DNA of 64,000 nt from NCBI RefSeq assembly GCF_008727875.1, contig NZ_VTWS01000009.1:62001-126000 (forward strand), written 5' to 3'. Source of the stretch: Larkinella humicola (GTDB lineage Bacteria; Bacteroidota; Bacteroidia; Cytophagales; Spirosomataceae). Positions 42,230-50,990 of this stretch are shown here, in pieces. Position numbers and translations under genes: made by a program. Below the pieces are notes generated by a model that saw only the letters and a list, made by a program, of their open reading frames with translations, was not told the DNA's origin and did not search any database. How positions within the stretch are numbered: the first letter of the stretch is position 1; each line of letters starts with the position of its first letter.

Positions 42230-43471
42230 TTACGTTAAAACCACCTCCTCCGTGGGATCGATGCGGAGCCAGAGCAGGCAACTGCACAACAACAGAAATG
42301 CAATCAGAAACAGCGGCAGGTTGAAATCGCCGGTGAGGTTGACGATGTAGCCGAACAACACGCCCAGAAAAACCGCCCCCAACTGCCCGACGGTGTTCAT
42401 GGCACCCGACACCATGCCCGACTGACTCCGGCCCACATCATTGCAAACTGCAAACGAAACCGGGAGCGTCAAGTCCTTGAAACCCATGCCCATCGACAGA
42501 AAAATTGCGGCTGTTTGATTGTCTTCCGTCAGTGCCGACAGCAGGATCATCACCGCCGAAAGCCCCAGTCCCACGATGCCCACCACCCGCCGACCGACTT
42601 TTAACCCGTAGCGTTTCGATAACCAATCGCTCAAATAACCGCCCGTGAAGCAGCCGATGGCACCCAGAAAAAAGGGCAGCGTCGAAAAAAGCTGCATGTG
42701 TTCTTTATCGAAATGCCGCCCTTCCTTGAGGTAGGTCGGTAGCCAACCCGTGAAGAAATAGGCACCATACATGTAAAAATGGAACATCAGCATAATGGCC
42801 CACATGTTTTGACTCCGCAAAACCGCCCGCCAGGGAATGTGGTGGCTGGAAATGCGAAACCGCCGGTTTTCTTCGATGTGAGCAAGTTCGTCGGCGGTGA
42901 TGTTTTGTTTTTCGTTGGGAAAATCGCGAAACCAGATATACCAGCAAACCGCCCAAACCAGACCCAGCAAACCCATCGCGTAGAAAGACGCCCGCCAGCC
43001 GAAGTGCGTGGCCACCGGCACCACGATCCAGGGGGCCAGCATTCCGCCCACGCGACCAGCGGCCCAGATGTAGGCCTGCGCCCGACCGGTTTCCTGCCGC
43101 GGAAACCAGCGGGAAACCACGATGGAAGCATTGGGATAGGCCCCGGCTTCGCCCGCACCGAACAGAAACCGCACGATGACCAGATAAAGCCAGCTCGTGG
43201 CGGTGCCGGTGAGCGCCGTGAAAACCGACCACCAGCCCACCACCCGCGTCAATACCCGCCGGGGTCCCAGCCGGTCGCCGAGGGCACCGGTTGGCAGTTC
43301 AAAAAGGGCGTAGGAAAGCGCGAAGGCACTCAGGATCCAGCCCCACTGATCGTTCCCGATCTTTAAGTCACTCTTGATGTCCGATGCGACCAGCGAAATG
43401 CAGGTTCGGTCGATGTAGGTAATGGTGGAAAGCGCAAATAAAAACGAGAGTACCCGGGAACGGTAATTCAT
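42230..43471 (-). CDS. MFS transporter, anion:cation symporter (hexuronate/organic anion) type
   Basis: A 413-residue inner-membrane protein with about twelve helices. The first helix carries the ACS-family pattern ALSTITYIDRTCISLV, and the loop between helices 2 and 3 has the MFS signature GALGDRLGPRRVL. ACS members import hexuronates, galactonate or similar organic anions with protons; the precise substrate is unknown. I chose the ATG at 43471 (MNYRSRV). It converges on the beta-helix gene, separated by hairpins, and is divergent from the broken DUF1016 gene. Confidence 0.9.
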   Translation of the reverse strand: MNYRSRVLSFLFALSTITYIDRTCISLVASDIKSDLKIGNDQWGWILSAFALSYALFELPTGALGDRLGPRRVLTRVVGWWSVFTALTGTATSWLYLVIVRFLFGAGEAGAYPNASIVVSRWFPRQETGRAQAYIWAAGRVGGMLAPWIVVPVATHFGWRASFYAMGLLGLVWAVCWYIWFRDFPNEKQNITADELAHIEENRRFRISSHHIPWRAVLRSQNMWAIMLMFHFYMYGAYFFTGWLPTYLKEGRHFDKEHMQLFSTLPFFLGAIGCFTGGYLSDWLSKRYGLKVGRRVVGIVGLGLSAVMILLSALTEDNQTAAIFLSMGMGFKDLTLPVSFAVCNDVGRSQSGMVSGAMNTVGQLGAVFLGVLFGYIVNLTGDFNLPLFLIAFLLLCSCLLWLRIDPTEEVVLT

Positions 43472-43612
43472 GTGAAGGGCCGTGGTGAAATCCGGTCTCA
43501 AAATAGTGAATTACTGGACAGGATTGTAGTGAATATAAAGGTTGTTCGAAAACTCGTGAAATCGGAAACGATTAATAACCCGTTGATTAGGATTTTTCGG
43601 ATCGTAAACTCA

Positions 43613-43620
43613 TAACTTTG
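43613..43620 (+). promoter_or_regulatory. Bacteroidota -7 box (TAACTTTG) before the DUF1016 gene
   Basis: A full match to TAnnTTTG, 61 bases before the ATG, with a TTTTCG about 18 bases upstream. The promoter looks intact although the gene behind it is broken. Confidence 0.4.
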
Positions 43621-43680
43621 GCAGTCTTTTTGGTCCGCCAATAGGTCTTTCCACCCCTCTGAACTCTCCAAATTTTAACA

Positions 43681-44685
43681 ATGAATCCAATTCCCTACTT
43701 TGCTGAACTACTTACGCTAATTCAACAGGCCCGGCAGCGTGCGATAGCCCATGTGAACCGGGAACTGATCGATCTGTATTGGAATGTCGGAGCCTACATC
43801 AGTCGAAAAGTAGAAACCAGTGAATGGGGCGATGCTACCGTTGTGCAATTAGCTGATTATCTACAAAAGTAACACCCTGACTGGATAGGGTTTAGTTATA
43901 GAGGCCTCTACCGAATGAGGAGGTTTTATGAAACTTATCGCAATGCCCCCGAAGTTTTGACAGCAGTGCTGTCAAAAATAAGCTGGACAAATCATCTCAC
44001 TATTTTGGCTCAATGCAAAACGCCGGAAGAACGACAATTCTACTTGTTGCTTACGACAAGAGAGCGATACAGTTCTCGCGAACTCGAACGCCAGATTGCA
44101 GCGGGTGTCTATGAACGGGTCATGCTTTCACCCAATGTGTCCACAGTGAGGACCCAATTACAGGAACAAGCTCGCGACTCGTTTGGCGAGGGCATTTTCC
44201 GGGATCAATACGTATTTGAATTTCTTGATTTGCCCGAGCGTCACTCTGAACGCGACCTGCAACGGGCTTTGATCCAGAACATGAAACGCTTTTTACTCGA
44301 ATTGGGCCGTGATTTTACGTTTATGGGCGAAGAATATCCCGTTTAGGTGGGAATGCGCGATTTCCGGCTGGATCTGCTGTTTTATCACCGTGATCTGCAG
44401 TGTCTGGTGGCTTTTGAGTTGAAAGCCGGACCGTTTGAACCGGAGTATATAGGTAAACTTAATTTCTATCTGGAAGCGCTGGACCGCGATGTACGCAAGC
44501 CCCACGAGAATCCCAGTATTGGCGTGTTGCTTTGCGCCAGCAGCGACCAGGCCGTGGTGGAATACGCCCTCAGCCGGACGCTGTCGCCCACGCTGGTGGC
44601 TGACTATACCCGCCAATTACCCGACAAGCACCTGCTCGAAGCTAAATTGGCTGAATTTTATCAATTCAATCAATCCAGCACATGA
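43681..44685 (+). pseudogene. DUF1016 / YhcG-type PDDEXK nuclease gene with two in-frame stops
   Basis: One continuous frame of 334 codons matches the DUF1016 family from end to end: an N-terminal part (LIQQARQRAIAHVNRELIDLYWNVG), a middle part (FYETYRNAPEVLTAVLSKISWTNHL) and a PDDEXK-like C-terminal domain (RDFRLDLLFYHR ... FELKAG). It is interrupted by TAA at 43870 (before HPDWIGFSYRGLYRMRRF) and TAG at 44344 (within YPV-stop-VGMRDFRLDL, where relatives have YPVQVG). The second is probably CAG to TAG, and both fit single C-to-T changes. No frameshift is seen. Relatives are often linked to restriction-modification or mobile defence loci; no such partner is present here. Confidence 0.85.
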
Positions 44686-44722
44686 ATAGAAGTACCCGTC
44701 TGCACGGCATTTAACCAAATAC

Positions 44723-45061
44723 TCATACAAAATCCTCCCGCATCGGCGTAAACACATCCACTAGTACACCGGCTTCCAGGGCTACGGCACCGTGGGGCAC
44801 ATCCGGGGGCAGGTGGTAAACGTCCCCGGCTTTCAGTTCGCGGGTTTCGCCGGCAATCGTGATCGCAAACCGCCCGCTTTCGATATAACTCATCTGCGTG
44901 TGGTAATGGTGGTGAATGGCCCCGATGCCACCCGCGTCAAAGGCCACTTTCACCAGCATCAGATGGGCATCATACGCCATGATTTTGCGTCGAACACCGG
45001 GGCCAACGGTTTCCCAGGGCCGGTTTTCATCGTTGATAAAAAGAGAATCGAGCGTTGCCAT
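44723..45061 (-). CDS. KdgF-like cupin protein
   Basis: A 112-residue single-domain cupin. It shows IHHHYHTQMSYIESG (metal ligands of motif 1, about residues 47-61) and GDVYHLPPDVPHGA (motif 2), plus WETVGPGVRRKIMAYD and FTPMREDF at the ends, which match KdgF-type cupins. KdgF converts unsaturated uronates from pectin or alginate to linear ketones; this protein may do so or bind another sugar acid. I chose the ATG at 45061, as the family starts just before this point; the frame runs on to 45130. It is near, but not clearly co-transcribed with, the hexuronate-type MFS gene. Confidence 0.82.
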   Translation of the reverse strand: MATLDSLFINDENRPWETVGPGVRRKIMAYDAHLMLVKVAFDAGGIGAIHHHYHTQMSYIESGRFAITIAGETRELKAGDVYHLPPDVPHGAVALEAGVLVDVFTPMREDFV

Positions 45062-45283
45062 CCAAGATTGGTTTTTACATGAGACTTTCCCGGCAAAAAT
45101 ACCAGAATACGCCATACCAACCGCCCTCATTGGAAGAATACCCTGAATACGGCACTGGCTGGCCCGGTTTTCGGGAAGGCCCTAACGATAGATTTTCGCT
45201 TTTCAGGCAAAAAAATCAACAATTAACCGTTTATCTTAGTTGATTAAACCGCATATACCAGCCCTTGATTGGGCTGATTTGAA

Positions 45284-46462
45284 ATGGATAAACCACCCCA
45301 GGATTCAGCTCAAGACCCCTTAGTAACCGAAATTTCACGATTGCGTGCGTTGATGGACAGCGCCCAGTCGGCTTTATTCCTGCTGCAACCGGTTCGAAAC
45401 GATCAGGGCGAAGTAACGGATTTCCGGTTTTCCATTGTGAATAAAAAACTGGCGATCTTTGTCGACCAGGAACCCTCCGCTCTCCTTGGCGAACTCCACA
45501 GCCGGTGGTTTCCGACCTACAAAACCAACGGCATTTTCGACCATTATTGCCGGGCACTCACCCAGGATGAGCCCCTCAAACTCGAACACCACTACAACAG
45601 CGACGGCATGGACCGCTGGCTGACGGTCGTAGCCGACCGGTTTGGCGATGAGCTTCGGGTTACGTTTCTGGATATTACCGAAAATAAACGCATCCAGCAT
45701 CAGCTGGAAGCCACCATCCACCAGATCCGGAATTCCAACGAAAATCTGGAGCAGTTTGCCTACATCGCATCCCACGATTTGCAGGAACCGTTACGAAAAC
45801 TGCAGGCTTTCGGCGATGTGCTGCAAAGTCAGTTTGCGGATAGTCTGGCCGATGGCGAAGTAGACCTCGTCCGCCGGATTCAGAATTCGGCCAAACGGAT
45901 GCAGGTACTGGTGCGCGATCTGCTGACGTATTCGCGCCTGTCGACTCAAACGGAACCGTTTGAAAACATCTCGCTGGCGCGTTTAATCAAGGAAGTGCTG
46001 GGGGATCTGGAAATGTCGATTTCGGAGAAAAAAGCCATTGTTAAGGTAGCTCCGTTGCCTAATTTGCTCGGAAATCCGCTGCGCTTGCGGCAGTTGTTCC
46101 AGAATCTGGTTGCCAATGCCATCAAATTTCAGAAAGCCGACCAGAAACCGGAGATTCAGATCAATGCCCGCTATCCCGAACCCGAAGACTTGCCGGAAGA
46201 ACTGCAGAGCCAGTCCCAGCGGCTCTTTCTGCTGGTTGAAGTGGCGGATAATGGAATCGGTTTTGACGAAAAATACAAATCGCGGATTTTTCAACCCTTC
46301 CAGCGGCTGGAAAGCCGGTCGGCCTACAGCGGAACGGGCATCGGGCTGGCAGTCTGTAAAAAAGTAGCCGAAATTCACGGCGGAGCCATTGACGTATCCA
46401 GCCAGGTCGGGAGGGGTGCCACCTTCAAAGTGTTTCTGCCGGTATATGGCAGAACGGGTTAA
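45284..46462 (+). CDS. PAS-domain sensor histidine kinase
   Basis: A 392-residue kinase without membrane helices. Residues 15-135 form a PAS-like domain. A coiled linker leads to HisKA with YIASHDLQEPLRKLQ (phospho-His near residue 164), then an HATPase (FQNLVANAIKFQ, VADNGIGFD, GTGIGLAVCKKV). The HisKA/HATPase part belongs to the same type as phytochrome kinases. No receiver is attached. Its stop overlaps that of the convergent heme oxygenase gene (TTAA), so it may work with the single-domain response regulator of the neighbouring phytochrome operon. That link is inference. Confidence 0.9.
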   Translation: MDKPPQDSAQDPLVTEISRLRALMDSAQSALFLLQPVRNDQGEVTDFRFSIVNKKLAIFVDQEPSALLGELHSRWFPTYKTNGIFDHYCRALTQDEPLKLEHHYNSDGMDRWLTVVADRFGDELRVTFLDITENKRIQHQLEATIHQIRNSNENLEQFAYIASHDLQEPLRKLQAFGDVLQSQFADSLADGEVDLVRRIQNSAKRMQVLVRDLLTYSRLSTQTEPFENISLARLIKEVLGDLEMSISEKKAIVKVAPLPNLLGNPLRLRQLFQNLVANAIKFQKADQKPEIQINARYPEPEDLPEELQSQSQRLFLLVEVADNGIGFDEKYKSRIFQPFQRLESRSAYSGTGIGLAVCKKVAEIHGGAIDVSSQVGRGATFKVFLPVYGRTG

Positions 46463-47049
46463 GCTACCGCCTGACGCTGCGGTTGTGTATGTCTGAAAAT
46501 GTCGTGATACGCTAAGAAAGCCCGTTGAGCCGCTTCGATAATCCGGTCGTGATTTGCCTCTTCCTGAGCAGCCAGAATTGCCCCGAACGCTTTCCATTTG
46601 TCCAGGGCTTCGACGCCATAGCCCCGGTAAAACCGGGCATTTATAAGCAGGGGTTGCAGTTCCGGGCTTTTCTGCAAATAATGCATCACCGCTTTCCCCC
46701 CCAGCATCGAGCCTTCGCCCACGTAAGCTGCTCCCAGCAAGTCAATGGGCGACCAATGCTGAAACAAATCAGGTCTACTGTCTGGCAAGTCCATGTTCAA
46801 CTCGGCCAAATCCGCTTCCAGCCAGGGCGTTTTCCGGCGGTCGTTTTGATCGTAAGACCGAAAAAAAACGGGATTTTGATCGATGGCGGCCTCCAGCGCC
46901 TGGTGAAACGTCCAATGTGCCTGCAACAAATGCCGGTACTGCTCCGGATGCATCGCACCGGCCCGTAAGGGTTCGGTATAGAGCAAGGCCTCCGTTTGTT
47001 CATGTAAGGCACGGGTTTCGTGCCGCAGTCGTTCCGCTACCGTCATCAT
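46459..47049 (-). CDS. bphO: Heme oxygenase, biliverdin-producing (BphO-like)
   Basis: A 196-residue all-helical protein of the heme oxygenase family. The proximal heme ligand is probably His16 in RALHEQTEALL, and the distal helix signature appears as YVGEGSMLGGK (glycine-rich helix, about residues 110-120). The enzyme opens heme to biliverdin IX-alpha, the chromophore of bacteriophytochromes, releasing iron and CO. The start overlaps the stop of the response regulator gene (ATGA), and the bacteriophytochrome gene is 12 bases further upstream, so the operon makes both the sensor and its pigment. Confidence 0.92.
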   Translation of the reverse strand: MMTVAERLRHETRALHEQTEALLYTEPLRAGAMHPEQYRHLLQAHWTFHQALEAAIDQNPVFFRSYDQNDRRKTPWLEADLAELNMDLPDSRPDLFQHWSPIDLLGAAYVGEGSMLGGKAVMHYLQKSPELQPLLINARFYRGYGVEALDKWKAFGAILAAQEEANHDRIIEAAQRAFLAYHDIFRHTQPQRQAVA

Positions 47050-47474
47050 GCGTTTACTACATTGTTATCGATCAACCAGAAGTCGCACAGCCGACGCAAC
47101 AACTGCCCGATCGATTGGTACGTACCCGGTTTGACGACATAGGCATTTGCACCGAGTTGAAACGACTGGCTGATGTCCTGTGGATTGTCGGAAGTGCTGA
47201 AAACCACAATTGGCAATAGCCGCGTCCGGGACAGCGAACGCGCTCTTTCAATGATATCAAACCCGCTGTATTCCGACAAATCCAGATCGAGCAGCAGCAG
47301 CTTGGGCAGGGGAGCCGTCTCGGTCTGGTATTTTCCTTCGGCACTCAGGTAATCAAGGGCTTCGGAGCCCACATTGATCACTTTGTAGGAGATCGTTTTC
47401 TCCATTTTCCGCATCACCCGACCAAAAACGTCGGCATCGTCCGGATTATCTTCAACATACAAGAGATCTAACAT
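47046..47474 (-). CDS. Single-domain response regulator (Rcp1-like)
   Basis: A 142-residue receiver domain without output module. The acidic pocket is seen in LLYVEDNPDDADVF, the phospho-acceptor region in KLLLLDLDLSEYSGFDII, the conserved Ser/Thr in VVFSTSDNP and the lysine in AYVVKPGTY. Single-domain receivers of this kind are the usual partners of phytochrome kinases. The gene lies between bacteriophytochrome (12 bases upstream) and heme oxygenase (four-base overlap). The output is presumably protein-protein interaction or phosphorelay, not DNA binding. Confidence 0.92.
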   Translation of the reverse strand: MLDLLYVEDNPDDADVFGRVMRKMEKTISYKVINVGSEALDYLSAEGKYQTETAPLPKLLLLDLDLSEYSGFDIIERARSLSRTRLLPIVVFSTSDNPQDISQSFQLGANAYVVKPGTYQSIGQLLRRLCDFWLIDNNVVNA

Positions 47475-47486
47475 TGTCGTACAAGG

Positions 47487-49760
47487 TTACGGAGTCTGTT
47501 GCTCCTTTGGAAACGAAACTGAAAACCGGGTTTCACGATTGGGTTCGCTGTGAAACCAGATTTTTCCCCGGTGCCGGTTGATGATCCGCTTGACAATGGC
47601 CAGTCCGACCCCGGTTCCGTCAAAGCTGGCCGCATTTTCCAAACGCTTGAAAAGGTCAAACATTTTAGCGGCATGCTTCATATCGAAGCCAATCCCATTG
47701 TCTTTCACGGTATACGTTACTTCATCGCTGGTTTCCCGGCCTTCCACCCAAACCACCGCTTCCGGGACTCGCTGGGTGTATTTGGCGGCATTGGAAATCA
47801 GATTCGTGAACACCTGGTTCACCATCGTAGGATCACCATAAATCGACGGCATCGCACCAAATTCGATCTGGACGTTCCGGTTTTTATTCTTTTCAGTGAT
47901 CAGAATTTCGTCCCGAATCACGTCCAGCATTTTTGGCATGTCCAGTTTTGTGAAATTCAACTCGGTGCGTCCCATCCGGGAATAATACAAAATATGTCGG
48001 ATCAGGGATCGCATTCGCTCCGTCGAATCCAGAATTTTCTGAAACATCACGCGCGTGTCGTCATCCATCGTGGCACCCTGTTCTTCCAGAATGATTTCGG
48101 AATAACAGCGAATCGACGACAGGGGCGTCCGCAAATCGTGCGAAACCGTATAGCTGAACGCATCCAGTTCTTCATAAGCCACCCGCAGCCGTTCGTTCAA
48201 TTGCCGGACTTCGTTGGCTTTGCGGGCCACCACCTGCAACACATCTTCCCGCAGCTTGATGGCGACCGCGAGTTCAGCATCCCGCCAGGGTTCCGACGTA
48301 TTGCGAACGGTTTGCGACCATGCCTCAAAACTCTTACGCGGGTGCAAATGCTGCCGGCCGTTTTCCGAAACCGTCACGGGTTTATCCGGATTGCCCGCCC
48401 AGGTCACCTGCCGAACCTGCTCCGGTTTAAACCACAGCAAATATTCATCCAGTTCCTTCGACAAAGCAATGGCCAGCACCCCGGAAGCCACTTCCCGGAA
48501 GGATTCGGCCGGTGGATACAGCTCCGGCAAACGGTCTGTTTCAAAAACCGTATCGAATTCCTGCGTTTTGAGCCAGTTCGTAATCCCGGCCACCGCCGAT
48601 TCGGTGGGGGTTTTGCCCATGCAATAAAAGGTATTGTCAAACGCCAACACCGCCCCCGTGGCACTGTTGATGTGTAACGCCGTCAACGGGTGTTGGGTCA
48701 AACCCACCACAACATCCCAGTCTTTCAGAATCTGGCTATTGAGCGTTTGCCCGTTCTGCTGAATCTGAAACAGAAGCGATTGGTCCTCTTCGTCCTTCCG
48801 GAATTCGAGGGCCGACGACAGCAACTGGCTGACAAATTTAGCCGCCTGCCGGGCCGGAAAATCGACAAACCGGGGCGTCGAATGGTGGCAGGAAATCAGT
48901 CCCCACAGTTCACCGCGGTAGAGCAGCGAAATACTCATGGAGGCCTGTACACCCATATTTTTCAGATACTCGATGTGAATCGGCGACACCGCCCGCAGCA
49001 CCGAATGGGTCAAATCCAGCGGCTGGCCTTCTGCCTGCTCTCCGTCACGCAGTGAAAAAATGGGCGAAGGGGCGCTTTTCACATCGGCAATAATCCGCAC
49101 CAGATTGGTTTTGTACAACTCCCGGGCCTGCCGCGGAATGTCCGAAGCCGGATAATGCAGGCCCAGATACGATTCCAGGTGCGATTCTTTCTCTTCGGCG
49201 ATTACCTCGCCGTGCCAGTCGGCGGCAAACCGGTAGACCATCACACGGTCATAGCCAATGATCTGCTTCACCCGCCGGGCGGTATTCTGGATCAGTTCGA
49301 TCAGCGTCCGGTTGGATTGCACTTCGCTCAACGCATCAGCAATCAACTGTTGTTCAAAATGGGCATGAGCGGCCACCGCCGATTCCCATTCCAGAATGAT
49401 CAGGGTATCGTGTTGGTGGGCAATCAGATTCCATTCGTTCCCGTTAATGCGAAACCGGTGCGGGTTCATCCGCGACCAGGCGTTCTCCCGTTTTCCCACG
49501 TTCAGAATCGACACCAGTTCGGCGGCCGTCAGGTCGGTTTCAGTCAGCAGGGCATCGAGCGGTTTTCCCAGCAGATCGGTCGCCGGCCGGTTTACAAACG
49601 TGCTGCTGTTCTCGCTACAATAGCGAATAACAAAATCATTTGCCGAAATGGCCACTAAAAAGCCGTGGGACTGGATATAACCGGGAATGTGAATAGGCTC
49701 TGTTTCACAATTGGTCAAATTGATTCCTGAAGGGGCTATGTTGGCTGTTGGTACAATCAT
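47487..49760 (-). CDS. bphP: Bacteriophytochrome, light-regulated histidine kinase
   Basis: A 757-residue cytosolic photoreceptor. The N-terminal PAS domain has the biliverdin-attaching cysteine at residue 18 in NCETEPIHIPGYIQSHG. The GAF domain (about 145-305) holds the chromophore motif HYPASDIPRQARELY. The PHY domain follows (about 320-505, including the tongue region with WAGNPDKPV), then HisKA (FSYTVSHDLRTPLSS, His near 540) and an HATPase (FTNLISNAAKYTQ, DNGIGFD, GTGVGLAIVKRI). It switches between red- and far-red-absorbing states and phosphorylates the downstream receiver. It is the first gene of the phytochrome-receiver-heme oxygenase operon, with a consensus -7 box 59 bases upstream. 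Confidence 0.95.
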   Translation of the reverse strand: MIVPTANIAPSGINLTNCETEPIHIPGYIQSHGFLVAISANDFVIRYCSENSSTFVNRPATDLLGKPLDALLTETDLTAAELVSILNVGKRENAWSRMNPHRFRINGNEWNLIAHQHDTLIILEWESAVAAHAHFEQQLIADALSEVQSNRTLIELIQNTARRVKQIIGYDRVMVYRFAADWHGEVIAEEKESHLESYLGLHYPASDIPRQARELYKTNLVRIIADVKSAPSPIFSLRDGEQAEGQPLDLTHSVLRAVSPIHIEYLKNMGVQASMSISLLYRGELWGLISCHHSTPRFVDFPARQAAKFVSQLLSSALEFRKDEEDQSLLFQIQQNGQTLNSQILKDWDVVVGLTQHPLTALHINSATGAVLAFDNTFYCMGKTPTESAVAGITNWLKTQEFDTVFETDRLPELYPPAESFREVASGVLAIALSKELDEYLLWFKPEQVRQVTWAGNPDKPVTVSENGRQHLHPRKSFEAWSQTVRNTSEPWRDAELAVAIKLREDVLQVVARKANEVRQLNERLRVAYEELDAFSYTVSHDLRTPLSSIRCYSEIILEEQGATMDDDTRVMFQKILDSTERMRSLIRHILYYSRMGRTELNFTKLDMPKMLDVIRDEILITEKNKNRNVQIEFGAMPSIYGDPTMVNQVFTNLISNAAKYTQRVPEAVVWVEGRETSDEVTYTVKDNGIGFDMKHAAKMFDLFKRLENAASFDGTGVGLAIVKRIINRHRGKIWFHSEPNRETRFSVSFPKEQQTP

Positions 49761-49818
49761 TTTATAGGGGTAACAGACCTGCGCGGTCTTTATTCTGTCT
49801 TAGCTGAGGTTTTGTAAG

Positions 49819-49826
49819 CAAACGTA
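49819..49826 (-). promoter_or_regulatory. Bacteroidota -7 box (TACGTTTG) for the phytochrome operon
   Basis: Read on the minus strand, TACGTTTG matches TAnnTTTG fully and lies 59 bases before the start codon at 49760. The -33 region is T-rich but has no distinct motif. Confidence 0.45.
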
Positions 49827-50067
49827 TAAGGTAAAAAAAGAGGGGGCATCCGAGCAAATAAAACTCAAAAAACTTAGTTTGGGTTTAAAAAACCGGATTA
49901 AAAATATGGAAAAACGCGGATGACCACTGCGCCAACATCAGCATATGCACAGAGTGATTGTACTAAATTTTGTCCTTTTTGCCGCTTTTTCGATGATTTC
50001 TGAACCCTATTTTCGAAATCTGCCACGAACCTTTACATTTACCGCTCTATTCCAACCCGGATTGCTT
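49827..50067. other. AT-rich intergenic region between bphP and the GH16 gene
   Basis: No gene, RNA or repeat is recognised here. It contains A-runs and the upstream signals of two divergent genes. A frame open from 49945 runs into the GH16 gene, but its first 41 residues are not GH16-like. Confidence 0.4.
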
Positions 50068-50886
50068 ATGACCCCGCTTTACTGCCTGATTCTCTGTCTT
50101 TTTGCCAGGCCATCTGCTCCACCAACCGCCGACTGGAAGCTGGTCTGGGCCGATGAATTCAACACCCCCGGCCCACCCGATCCAAAGAAATGGGCCTTCG
50201 AAACCGGTTTTGTCCGCAACAACGAGCTTCAATGGTACCAGCCCGACAACGCCCGCTGCGAAAACGGTTTGCTCATCATCGAAGGCCGTCGGGAAAACCG
50301 CCCGAATCCTACTCATCAGCCCGGCAGCACCAATTGGAAAACCAGCCGCGACTCCATCCGGTATACGGCCGCCAGCCTGCTGACCAAAGGGCGGCACCAG
50401 TGGCAATACGGCCGGTTTGAAATGCGGGGACGGATCGACACCCGTCCGGGTCTCTGGCCCGCGTTCTGGACGCTGGGCGTGTCGGGCGAGTGGCCGGCCA
50501 ACGGCGAAATCGACATCATGGAATATTACCGGAACATGCTGCTTGCCAATGTCGCCTGGGGAACGAATGAAAAGTGGAAAGCAGCATGGCGGACGACGAA
50601 GAAACCCATCACCGACTTCACCGATCCAAAGTGGTCGGCGAAATTCCACACCTGGCGCATGGATTGGGACCAGGATTTTATCAAACTGTACGTGGATGAT
50701 CAGTTGCTCAACGCGGTGGCGCTGTCGACCACGATCAACGGCGACGGCAGCGGCAAAACCCCGTTCCACCAACCGCACTATCTGCTCCTGAACCTCGCCA
50801 TCGGCGGTCAGAACGGCGGTGACCCCTCGGCAACGAAATTCCCGGCGCGGTTTGAAGTGGATTATGTGCGGGTTTATCAGCAATGA
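50068..50886 (+). CDS. Glycoside hydrolase family 16 beta-glucanase (laminarinase-like)
   Basis: A 272-residue secreted enzyme. The ATG at 50068 begins a signal peptide (LYCLILCLFA). The beta-jelly-roll domain starts at WKLVWADEFNTPGPPDPKKW and carries the GH16 catalytic signature GEIDIMEYY (nucleophile and acid glutamates with the central Asp, near residue 155), preceded by the substrate-groove segment GLWPAFWTLG. Family members of this form cut beta-1,3 or mixed beta-1,3/1,4 glucans with retention. The end (FEVDYVRVYQQ) is the usual last strand, so no carbohydrate-binding module is present. A palindrome follows at once. Confidence 0.92.
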   Translation: MTPLYCLILCLFARPSAPPTADWKLVWADEFNTPGPPDPKKWAFETGFVRNNELQWYQPDNARCENGLLIIEGRRENRPNPTHQPGSTNWKTSRDSIRYTAASLLTKGRHQWQYGRFEMRGRIDTRPGLWPAFWTLGVSGEWPANGEIDIMEYYRNMLLANVAWGTNEKWKAAWRTTKKPITDFTDPKWSAKFHTWRMDWDQDFIKLYVDDQLLNAVALSTTINGDGSGKTPFHQPHYLLLNLAIGGQNGGDPSATKFPARFEVDYVRVYQQ

Positions 50887-50894
50887 GGTGTTGT

Positions 50895-50982
50895 TTCGCG
50901 GAGTTGAGCGGAGTAAAAAGGAGTTACGCAGAGAAAATTAATTACTCCCTAAACTCTCTTTTACTCCGCTCAACTCCGCGAA
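50895..50982. repeat. Interspersed palindrome, family G (CGCGGAGTTGAGCGGAG type), between convergent genes
   Basis: Arms 50895-50918 and 50959-50982 are 24 bases and perfectly complementary, with further imperfect pairing outside. It sits between the GH16 stop and the convergent LytTR regulator stop. Confidence 0.8.
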
Positions 50983-50990
50983 ATACCTCC

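Noticed and set aside
43681-44685. Stop-codon reassignment or programmed read-through in the DUF1016 gene
   Set aside because: Other genes in the window end normally at TAA and TAG, and two different stops are involved; nonsense mutation is simpler.
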